Shown piece by piece: positions 1 through 5,627 of a stretch of 8,169 bases of DNA. Within the stretch, counting starts at the first letter, position 1. Every line of letters starts with the position of its first letter. A program made the position numbers and the translations under genes. The stretch covers positions 1 to 8,169 of the forward strand of contig PMFP01000144.1 of NCBI GenBank assembly GCA_003155175.1, written 5' to 3'. The notes under the pieces are model-generated. The model was given only the letters and a program-made list of their open reading frames with translations. It was not told the origin of the DNA and did not search any database. Source of the DNA: Vulcanimicrobiota bacterium (GTDB taxonomy: Bacteria; Vulcanimicrobiota; Vulcanimicrobiia; Vulcanimicrobiales; Vulcanimicrobiaceae).

Positions 1-68
1 CGTGGCACGCGCCGCTCCCATGCGGGCGGGCGTTGCCGCGCGGCGTTGTGCCGCGCAAGCGCGTTCAT
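1..68 (-). CDS. Start of next carboxysome-operon gene, partial (csoSCA expected by position)
   Basis: An ATG at 68-66 overlaps the csoS2 stop codon in an ATGA arrangement, and the frame stays open for 22 codons to the window edge. The visible peptide begins MNALARHNAARQRPP and is basic and probably disordered. In described alpha-carboxysome operons the gene after csoS2 is usually csoSCA (csoS3), the carboxysomal beta-type carbonic anhydrase, whose N-terminal extension is disordered and contacts Rubisco; a basic, Arg-rich start fits that. The identification rests on gene order and the stop/start overlap only. No catalytic residue of a carbonic anhydrase lies inside the window, so a shell protein or another carboxysome gene remains possible. 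Confidence 0.5.
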   Translation of the reverse strand, partial: MNALARHNAARQRPPAWERRVP

Positions 69-976
69 CCTTGAGCGCCTCCCGAGAGCGTTACCTTGGC
101 GGCGGAATCCGACGAATAGCCGAACGTTCCGGTAACGAGGTGCTTGGGCTCTTCGTGGCTCGCGAGCGGTTTGAAGGTGCGCGCTCCCGCGAATGCTTGC
201 TGCCGGCCCCCGCGTTCGCTCGGGTTGCGTCCGCTGGCGGTCGCGCCTTCGGTGCCGGTGACGTTGGGATGCTCGCTCCACGCGATGCCGGTGACGCGGC
301 TTCCTGCGGTGCTGCCTTCGCCGGTGACGGCCGTGCGCGCCGGAGCTTCGTCGCTGCGGTTCTTGCGCGGCGCGTACGCAAACTCGAGATTTCCGGTCAC
401 TTTCTCGTGCGCGATCGCGAACGAGCCGGTGATGCGCGGTCCGGCGTTTTCGGCGTCTCTCGATCGAGCGGAAATCTGCGCGCTTCGCTGGGGCGAACCG
501 ACCGAGAACCGGGCGGCCACCGCCGCGACGGGATCGGCGATGGTCTCCGCTACGGCCGCGGCTTCTCGATAATACGGCGTTCCCGTGACCTCGCGTTCGG
601 CTCCTCGCGCGGTTCCCGTGACGGCGTTCGCGTTGACGGGCGCGTCGCCGGTAATCGTGGTTCCCGAAACGCGCGCGCGGCCGCTCTCGCCGCCGGATTG
701 GCGTTGGTAGGGCGTGCCTGTGATCTCGCGCGCCGAGCCCCGGGACGTTCCCGTGACGACGCCGTCGCGAACCGGCGAATCGCCGGTTACGTGAGGGATC
801 GGCGCCGTTGCCGTTTCGGACGCGCCGCTCGCGGCGACTTCGTCGAACGCAGGCAACGCTTCGGACACGACCGTCTGAGGCGCGGCCGACAGCGCGGCCT
901 TGCCGGCCGAGAGCGCGCGCCGGCGGGCGATCGAGGCCGCGCGTCCGTCTATTGCGGAAGTTGGCACGACGGGCAT
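65..976 (-). CDS. csoS2: CsoS2, alpha-carboxysome scaffold protein, miniature form (303 aa)
   Basis: CsoS2 is the disordered scaffold that links Rubisco to the alpha-carboxysome shell. The start is the ATG at 976-974, which shares its A with the cbbS stop (TGATG), giving 303 residues; an upstream start in this frame would lie inside cbbS. Residues 11-29 (GRAASIARRRALSAGKAAL) match the Rubisco-binding N-repeat of CsoS2. Two similar 28-residue blocks at 63-90 and 108-135 each carry three V/ITG motifs and end ITGTPY or VTGTPY, like CsoS2 middle or C-repeats. Residues 158-303 follow the C-terminal domain, including SPQRSAQI, VTGEGS, VTGTEG, GRNPSERGG, AFAGAR and the ending LSGGAQG. There are 12 V/ITG motifs in all. 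Described CsoS2 proteins are about 700-900 residues, with about four N-repeats and several cysteine-bearing M-repeats. This one has one N-repeat, no obvious canonical M-repeat and no cysteine. Both ends are intact, so it does not look truncated. Confidence 0.9.
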   Translation of the reverse strand: MPVVPTSAIDGRAASIARRRALSAGKAALSAAPQTVVSEALPAFDEVAASGASETATAPIPHVTGDSPVRDGVVTGTSRGSAREITGTPYQRQSGGESGRARVSGTTITGDAPVNANAVTGTARGAEREVTGTPYYREAAAVAETIADPVAAVAARFSVGSPQRSAQISARSRDAENAGPRITGSFAIAHEKVTGNLEFAYAPRKNRSDEAPARTAVTGEGSTAGSRVTGIAWSEHPNVTGTEGATASGRNPSERGGRQQAFAGARTFKPLASHEEPKHLVTGTFGYSSDSAAKVTLSGGAQG

Positions 977-1326
977 CACGCGTTCCCGTTCGCGCCGGCA
1001 CGGTAGACGATGAACGCCGTACCTTGCGATTGCGCGAAGTTGTCGTATCCGAGCAGGCGCACGTGGTTGCCGGGGTTGGCGCGATGGCAGGCTTCGAGCT
1101 CCTCCAGGATACGCTCGATGGACGTCTCGCCGAACATCGGCAGCTTCCAGAGATACCAAAAGCTGGAGAACGCCTTCTCCGGTTCGGTGTGCTCGATCGC
1201 CGGAGCCCAACCTTGCGCGACCAGGTAGGCGATTTGCTTGCGCAAGCGGTCGGGCGTCATCGGCGGCAGATACGAGAAGGTCTCGCCGCGCCGCTGCGTG
1301 GCTTCGTACGGAAGAATCTCGGACAT
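976..1326 (-). CDS. cbbS: Ribulose-1,5-bisphosphate carboxylase small subunit, form IA
   Basis: This is the small subunit of form I Rubisco; eight copies cap the CbbL octamer and support catalysis in the carboxysome lumen. The 116-residue length is normal for form IA. The core carries the expected sequence: ETFSYLPP at 15-22, GWAPAIEHTEP at 39-49, SFWYLWKLPMFGET at 55-68 and VRLLGYDNFAQSQGTAFIVYR at 89-109 (compared by memory with carboxysomal form IA proteins). The ATG at 1326 is preceded by AGGGAG (1340-1335), which overlaps the cbbL stop and leaves an 8-nt spacer. Only 13 bp separate it from cbbL, and its stop overlaps the csoS2 start, so the three genes are very likely co-transcribed and translationally coupled. 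Confidence 0.97.
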   Translation of the reverse strand: MSEILPYEATQRRGETFSYLPPMTPDRLRKQIAYLVAQGWAPAIEHTEPEKAFSSFWYLWKLPMFGETSIERILEELEACHRANPGNHVRLLGYDNFAQSQGTAFIVYRAGANGNA

Positions 1327-1339
1327 GTTCGGCGCTCCC

Positions 1340-2782
1340 TTAGACGGATGCGAGTTGTGGCGACGGTGCGGGCGCGTCGAGTTTGTCCACCGTGTCGAAC
1401 TCGAACTTGATCTCTTTCCAGGTCTCCATCGCGATCGCCAGCTCGGGTGAATGCTTGGCGGCTTCGGTAAGGATTTCGCGGCCCTCGCGTTCGACGGGCC
1501 GGCCCTGGTTGCGAGCTTCGACGCAGGCTTCCAGCGCCACGCGATTGGCGTGCGCGCCCGCCGCGTTGCCCCACGGATGCCCGAGCGTTCCGCCGCCGAA
1601 CTGGAAGCAGGCGTCGTCGCCGAAGATCGCCGTTAATGCCGGCATGTGCCACACGTGAATGCCGCCCGAGGCCACGGGCATCACGCCGGGCATCGCGCCC
1701 CAATCCTGATCGAAGAAGATGCCGCGCGTCCGGTTTTCGGGCACGAACGACTCGCGCATCATGTCCACCCAGCCGATCGTTGCCTCGCGGTCGCCCTCGA
1801 GTTTGCCGACGACGGTACCGGAGTGGAGATGGTCTCCGCCGGAGAGCCGAAGGCACTTGGTCAAGACGCGGAAGTGAATGCCGTGATATGGATTGCGGTC
1901 GAGGACCGCGTGCATCGCGCGATGGATGTGCAACAGCATGCCGTTCTCGCGGCACCAGTTCGCGAGTCCCGTATTCGCGGTGAAGCCCGCCGTGAGAAAG
2001 TCGTGCATGATGATCGGCGCACCGAGCGACTTGGCGAATTCCGCGCGCTTGTACATCTCCTCCGGAGTCGGCGCGGTGACGTTGAGATAGTGGCCTTTTC
2101 GTTCGCCGGTTTCGGCTTCGGCTTTTTGCACGGCTTCCATGACGAACTCGAACCGATGCTGCCAGCGCATGAACGGCTGGCTGTTGATGTTCTCGTCGTC
2201 TTTGGTAAAGTCGAGTCCGCCGCGCAGGCATTCGTAGACGGCGCGGCCGTAGTTCTTGGCCGACAGACCGAGTTTGGGTTTGATCGTGCACCCGAGCAGC
2301 GGGCGTCCGTACTTGTTCAAGCGATCGCGCTCGAGAGCGATGCCGTTGGGCGGACCGCCGCACGTCTTGACGTAGGCTAGGGGAAAACGAAGATCTTCCA
2401 GACGCAGACTGCGAACGGCCTTGAACCCGAATACGTTGCCGACCAGCGAGGTCAAGACGTTGACGACCGAGCCTTCTTCGAATAGATCGATCGGATAGGC
2501 GATGAATGCGTAAAACGCCGTCGCGTCGCCGGGAACGGGCTCGATGCGATACGCGCGGCCGCGGTAATAGTCCAGATCGGTGAGCAGGTCCGTCCAGACC
2601 GTCGTCCACGTTCCGGTGGACGACTCGGCGGCGACGGCGGCGGCGGCCTCTTCGCGCGGAACGCCCGCCTGCGGGACGATCTTGAAGACCGCCAACAGAT
2701 CGCTATCGAGCGGAACGTAGTCCGGGGTCCAGTACGTTGCGCGATAATCCTTGACGCCGGCTTCGAAAGACGCTTTCGCCAC
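1340..2782 (-). CDS. cbbL: Ribulose-1,5-bisphosphate carboxylase large subunit, form IA (480 aa)
   Basis: This is the catalytic subunit of Rubisco, which carboxylates ribulose-1,5-bisphosphate to two 3-phosphoglycerates in the Calvin-Benson-Bassham cycle. All active-site residues are present: TIKPK with K168 and K170; the carbamylated lysine K194 with Mg ligands D196 and E197 in GGLDFTKDDE; H287 and R288 in HIHRAM; H320; loop-6 K327 in GTVVGKLEG; and S372 in VASGGIHVWH. Overall sequence, such as YWTPDYVPLDSDLLA near the N-terminus and ETWKEIKFEFDTVDKLD near the C-terminus, matches carboxysome-type form IA rather than the red-type IC/ID. The start is a GTG at 2782, preceded by GAGGAG (2794-2789) with a 6-nt spacer; the nearby ATG at 2796 is in another frame. 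The last 11 residues (after TVDKLD) form a Pro/Ala-rich tail. First gene of the minus-strand operon. Confidence 0.98.
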   Translation of the reverse strand: MAKASFEAGVKDYRATYWTPDYVPLDSDLLAVFKIVPQAGVPREEAAAAVAAESSTGTWTTVWTDLLTDLDYYRGRAYRIEPVPGDATAFYAFIAYPIDLFEEGSVVNVLTSLVGNVFGFKAVRSLRLEDLRFPLAYVKTCGGPPNGIALERDRLNKYGRPLLGCTIKPKLGLSAKNYGRAVYECLRGGLDFTKDDENINSQPFMRWQHRFEFVMEAVQKAEAETGERKGHYLNVTAPTPEEMYKRAEFAKSLGAPIIMHDFLTAGFTANTGLANWCRENGMLLHIHRAMHAVLDRNPYHGIHFRVLTKCLRLSGGDHLHSGTVVGKLEGDREATIGWVDMMRESFVPENRTRGIFFDQDWGAMPGVMPVASGGIHVWHMPALTAIFGDDACFQFGGGTLGHPWGNAAGAHANRVALEACVEARNQGRPVEREGREILTEAAKHSPELAIAMETWKEIKFEFDTVDKLDAPAPSPQLASV

Positions 2783-2888
2783 AGCCTACTCCTCATAAAA
2801 AAACGGGGACGTGCCTTCCACGGTAGTGTGCGTCCGAATATCATAAAGGTCAAATACAAATTTTTAGATAATAAATAAGTCCTTACTT
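2783..2888. promoter_or_regulatory. Divergent cbbL/cbbR control region with AT-rich island
   Basis: These 106 bp separate the cbbL and cbbR start codons. Roughly 2835-2890 is strongly AT-rich in an otherwise GC-rich window, as expected of a LysR-type operator and promoter zone. Divergent cbbR-cbbL intergenic regions are the usual site of CbbR binding, which responds to Calvin-cycle metabolites and redox state in studied autotrophs. I could not align a confident TNA-N7-TNA CbbR consensus, so the exact operator is undetermined. Confidence 0.75.
2840..2845 (-). promoter_or_regulatory. Candidate -10 element of the cbbL promoter
   Basis: On the minus strand this reads TATGAT, five of six matches to TATAAT. 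It would place the transcription start near 2833, with a 5' UTR of about 50 nt ahead of the GTG of cbbL. No good -35 hexamer lies 17 nt upstream, which is typical of promoters that need a LysR-type activator. Inference from sequence only. Confidence 0.4.
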
Positions 2889-2890
2889 AT
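2875..2890. promoter_or_regulatory. Perfect inverted repeat at the cbbR start codon, candidate operator
   Basis: ATAAGT (2875-2880), spacer CCTT, then ACTTAT (2885-2890) form a perfect 6-bp dyad. The right arm runs into the first two bases of the cbbR ATG. A LysR-type protein bound here could repress its own gene while activating cbbL about 50 bp upstream of the predicted cbbL start. It could also act as an RNA hairpin over the cbbR start codon. Confidence 0.45.
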
Positions 2891-3866
2891 GTTATCGCTC
2901 TATCAGATTCGCGCGTTTCTCGAAGTCGCGCGCTGCGGTTCGGTCCAGGAGGCGGCCGACGCGCTCGTCGTGTCGCAGCCCGCGGTATCCGCCGCGCTGG
3001 CGTCGCTGCAACGCGCGGCGGGCGTAAAACTTACCGAGCGCGACGGACGCAAGATTCGGTTGACGCCCGCCGGACGCGCGTTCGAGGACTACGGCCGTCG
3101 CATCTTTGCCTTGCTCGACGAAGCGCAACGCCGCGCGCACGAACTGGCGGAGACGTCGGACGAACGCATCGCAATCGCGGCGGTAACGACCGCCGCCGAG
3201 CATCTCGTTCCGCAATTGCTCGAACCGTTTCGCCGGCAGTGGCCGGCCATCGGCGTCGAGCTCGATGTCGGAAATCACGTACACGTTTGGGATCGTCTCA
3301 AGCATTGGGAGGTGGATCTCGTCATCGCGGGCCGTCCGCCCGAAGATCAGCCGTTGCGGACGCTAGCCACGCGCGCGCACGAGATGATCGTGATCGCCCC
3401 GGCGAGCGATCCGTTTGCGGGTGCGCCGCTCGGTTCGGCGACGTGGCTGGTGCGCGAGCCCGGATCGGGAACGCGAGCGGTGACCGAGGAGTGCTTTGCC
3501 TTTCTCGGCATCGACCCGCCCAGGCTGTCGATTGCCTCCAACGGCGCGATCGGGGCGTGCGTGCGAGCGGGCTTGGGCTACTCGCTCGTTTCGCGCGATG
3601 CGGTCGAAGGCGAGCTGCGCGGCGGTGCGGTCGTGCAGATCGCGACGCCGTTCACGCCGCTCGACCGTAAATGGCATCTCGTCGCCGCGCGCGATCGCGA
3701 TCTTCCGCCCGCCGTCGAACGTTTCGTCGCCTTTGCGCTCGAGCACGGGGGATTTGCGGACGCTGATGGGCCGGCCTCGGGAGGGTCGTCCCCGGGGCCG
3801 GCCCCGTCGCGCCGGAAGAAAAAGTCGCATTTAGGGGGGGCCAGCAAGGACTCGTTTCTCGGCTAG
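2889..3866 (+). CDS. cbbR: LysR-family transcriptional regulator, probable CbbR
   Basis: A LysR-type regulator divergent from Rubisco genes is the classic CbbR arrangement, so this probably senses Calvin-cycle or energy state and activates the cbb/cso operon. The N-terminal winged helix-turn-helix covers about residues 1-60 (QIRAFLEVARCGSVQEAADA, then QPAVSAALASL and the wing RKIRLTPAGRAF), followed by the linker helix and an effector-binding domain from about 90 to 285. The ATG at 2889 has no clear Shine-Dalgarno sequence; its codon sits in a palindrome. The protein is 325 residues. Family members usually end near the position of VERFVAFALEH (about 286); the remaining 39 residues are Gly/Ser/Pro-rich with an RRKKK patch and have no family counterpart I recognise. 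The tail is encoded by a large GC hairpin and the leader of the next gene, suggesting stop-codon loss or a nearby frameshift. Confidence 0.85.
   Translation: MLSLYQIRAFLEVARCGSVQEAADALVVSQPAVSAALASLQRAAGVKLTERDGRKIRLTPAGRAFEDYGRRIFALLDEAQRRAHELAETSDERIAIAAVTTAAEHLVPQLLEPFRRQWPAIGVELDVGNHVHVWDRLKHWEVDLVIAGRPPEDQPLRTLATRAHEMIVIAPASDPFAGAPLGSATWLVREPGSGTRAVTEECFAFLGIDPPRLSIASNGAIGACVRAGLGYSLVSRDAVEGELRGGAVVQIATPFTPLDRKWHLVAARDRDLPPAVERFVAFALEHGGFADADGPASGGSSPGPAPSRRKKKSHLGGASKDSFLG
3768..3804 (+). terminator. Large GC-rich hairpin near the 3' end of cbbR
   Basis: GGGCCGGCCTCGGG (3768-3781) pairs with CCCGGGGCCGGCCC (3791-3804): a 14-bp stem with a single T-G wobble and a 9-nt loop. It lies within the last 35 codons of the cbbR frame. 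A stem this strong is not needed to encode a regulator and resembles a terminator stem, but no T-tract follows (the next bases are mostly G and A). It may stall polymerase or be an ancestral terminator absorbed into the frame. Confidence 0.4.
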
Positions 3867-3908
3867 GCCGAAAGACCCGAGCCTACGTTTTACGGGGGTC
3901 GCGTCCTT
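3841..3908 (+). promoter_or_regulatory. Possible structured mRNA leader of the propeller lipoprotein gene
   Basis: Complementary segments enclose the region: AAGGAC (3846-3851) pairs with GTCCTT (3903-3908), which directly abuts the ATG at 3909. Inside, CTCGG (3858-3862) can pair with CCGAG (3877-3881). Alternatively TAGGC (3864-3868) can pair with GCCTA (3881-3885), or GACCC (3874-3878) with GGGTC (3896-3900). The last pairing would bury the only Shine-Dalgarno-like run, GGGGG at 3894-3898. These pairings are partly exclusive, so the region could switch translation. It matches no riboswitch class I can name, and it overlaps the last 26 bases of cbbR. Confidence 0.3.
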
Positions 3909-5573
3909 ATGCGACGTTTCAGTGCCACGGTTTTGTTATCTGCCCTGGCGCTCTCCGGATGTGGAGGGGGCGGCGGAAGCTCGCCTGTGCCCGCCGGAGG
4001 TGGCGGTGCGAGCTCGACGGCCGCGTTCGTCATTCATATCCCCGGGGGCCAGAGCCCCGCGAGTTCCGCCGCGGCCAGGCGCGCCGGTCGCCCTGCGTAC
4101 GTCTCACCGGCCACCCAGTCGATCTCGATTTCCGTCAGTGGAGAATCCGCGCCCGTCGTCGCCAACCTGACGCCGAATTCGCCGAATTGCACGCCGGCTT
4201 CCGGTTCGACGCCGCTCACGTGCACGGTCTCCGTTGCGGCGCCCGTCGGGAACGACACCTTCAGCGTGACGTTGTTCCAGCAGCAAAACGCGGCCGGCAC
4301 GCCGCTGAGCACGGGATCGGTTACGGCGCAGATCACCGCAAATCAAACCACGCCGGTCAACGTCGTGACGAACGGCGTGGTCGCGTCCATTCAACTCTAT
4401 CTGGCGAACTCGGCCCCGCCGATCGGAAAGGCCGCGACCATCCCGCTCACCGTGGATGCCAAGGATGCAGCCGGAAACGTGATCATCGGGCCGGGCAACT
4501 ACAACGTGACGATCTCGCTGAGCGATAGCGATTCGAAATACACGAGTTTGTCGACGAGCTCGGTGAGCGCGCCCGGCGCGTCCGCAACGCTGAGCTATAA
4601 CGGCGGTCCCCTCGCAAGCGCGACCATCTCGGCCTCGGCCACCGGCATTCCGGCGACGCGATCCTATCCCGCCGTGTTGAAACCGGGAACCAGCGGTTTT
4701 CGCGAGTACGGCGTGCCGACCGCGGGCAGTTTCCCCGCGCTTATGGCGGCGGGTTCGGACGGAAATTTGTGGTTCGCGGAAAGCTCCGCAGACAAAGTCT
4801 CACGCGTCACGACCTCCGGGGCGTTCACCGAATTCAACGTGCCGACGTCGACGGCCGGTCCGTTTGGCATCACGTCCGCGCCGGACGGGAACTTGTGGGT
4901 AACCGAATCCGGCGCCAGCAAGATTGCGAAGGTTTCGACGGCGGGGGCGATCACCGAGTATGCGGTTCCGACGGCCAATAGCGATCCAACCGGGATCGTC
5001 GCGGGCCCGGACGGCAACCTGTGGTACGCCGAAACGAACGCAAACAAGATCGCCCGCATTACTCCGTCGGGCGTTACGACCGAGTTCGTGATCCCGACGG
5101 CCAACAGCCGTCCGGACGACGTAGCATACGGCTCGGACGGGAACGTGTGGTTCACCGAGCAGATCGGAAACAAAATCGGCCGGATTACGACCGGCGGGAC
5201 GTTCACCGAGTTCCCCGTGCCGACCGCGGCGTGCCAGCCGCAGGGAGTCGCGTCGGGTCCCGACGGCAACATCTGGTTCACCGAGCAAACGGGCAGTAAG
5301 ATCGGCCGCATCACCACCGGCGGAAAGATCACCGAGTTTGCGCTGCCTACGCCGAATAGCGGGCCGCGCGTCATCGCGACGGGTGCGGACGGGAATCTGT
5401 GGTTCGCCGAAGACGCCGGCAACAACATCGGCCGTATCACGCCTGCCGGGGCGATCACCGAATTTCCGGTCCCGACGCCGGGGGCCGGACCCTTCGGACT
5501 CACGCTCGGTCCGGACGGCAATATCTGGTTCACCGAATCGAGTGCGAATAAGATTGGCGTCTATGTCCCCTAG
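3909..5573 (+). CDS. Secreted lipoprotein with seven-bladed Vgb-like beta-propeller
   Basis: The N-terminus is a lipoprotein signal peptide with lipobox LSGC and lipidated Cys18, followed by a Gly/Ser-rich flexible stretch, so the protein is exported and membrane-anchored. Residues about 40-258 are Ser/Thr/Ala-rich and look like one or two Ig-like beta-sandwich domains, with a possible disulfide between C94 and C105. Residues 264-554 form a beta-propeller of seven repeats, each with the core DGN-[LIV]-W-[FYV]-x-E, then KI-x-[RK]-[IV] and TEF-x-[VIL]-PT. The repeated Asp falls at 284, 326, 368, 410, 452, 494 and 536, an exact 42-residue period. The fold resembles virginiamycin B lyase (Vgb), but the propeller has no histidine, so Vgb-type lyase chemistry is unlikely; binding or scaffolding is more probable. 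The substrate is unknown. The start ATG has only a weak G-run as ribosome binding site. The next gene follows 54 bp downstream on the same strand. Confidence 0.85.
   Translation: MRRFSATVLLSALALSGCGGGGGSSPVPAGGGGASSTAAFVIHIPGGQSPASSAAARRAGRPAYVSPATQSISISVSGESAPVVANLTPNSPNCTPASGSTPLTCTVSVAAPVGNDTFSVTLFQQQNAAGTPLSTGSVTAQITANQTTPVNVVTNGVVASIQLYLANSAPPIGKAATIPLTVDAKDAAGNVIIGPGNYNVTISLSDSDSKYTSLSTSSVSAPGASATLSYNGGPLASATISASATGIPATRSYPAVLKPGTSGFREYGVPTAGSFPALMAAGSDGNLWFAESSADKVSRVTTSGAFTEFNVPTSTAGPFGITSAPDGNLWVTESGASKIAKVSTAGAITEYAVPTANSDPTGIVAGPDGNLWYAETNANKIARITPSGVTTEFVIPTANSRPDDVAYGSDGNVWFTEQIGNKIGRITTGGTFTEFPVPTAACQPQGVASGPDGNIWFTEQTGSKIGRITTGGKITEFALPTPNSGPRVIATGADGNLWFAEDAGNNIGRITPAGAITEFPVPTPGAGPFGLTLGPDGNIWFTESSANKIGVYVP
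4698..5570 (+). repeat. Seven in-frame 126-bp repeats encoding propeller blades
   Basis: Seven tandem units of exactly 42 codons encode the propeller blades, with conserved GAC-GGN-AA(T/C) Asp-Gly-Asn codons starting at 4758 and recurring every 126 bp. No insertion or deletion separates any pair of units. Protein similarity is clear, but the DNA units have diverged, so this is an old duplication series rather than a fresh expansion. Confidence 0.85.
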
Positions 5574-5627
5574 CGTATGCGAGAAAATCGCACCGCCGAG
5601 CATTCCCAACAACGAGAGGAGCCTCCG

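Noticed and set aside
65..976. Programmed frameshift in csoS2 as in CsoS2A/B of Halothiobacillus
   Set aside because: I saw no convincing slippery heptamer followed by a hairpin, and the C-terminal domain is already in frame.
2..1006. Long plus-strand open frame of 334 codons opposite csoS2
   Set aside because: Arg/Ala/Gly-rich shadow of a GC-rich gene; the minus-strand frame has clear CsoS2 motifs and coupled starts.
65..1210. Longer CsoS2 start at 1210 giving 381 residues
   Set aside because: It would overlap cbbS by 235 bp, and the extra residues resemble frame-shifted cbbS; the TGATG start at 976 is normal for coupled genes.
1257..2609. Long minus-strand frame overlapping cbbL in another register
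   Set aside because: The cbbL frame carries every Rubisco active-site residue; this one is an Arg-rich shadow.
3841..3908. c-di-GMP (GEMM) riboswitch before the lipoprotein
   Set aside because: The conserved GCAAA and GGTAGG-type joining segments are absent in the right order.
4664..5533. 289-codon minus-strand frame with regular repeats
   Set aside because: Its repeats are the complement of the 126-bp propeller units, so its regularity is inherited.
3909..5573. Calling the lipoprotein a virginiamycin B lyase
   Set aside because: The propeller has no histidine, and the N-terminal half is unrelated to Vgb.
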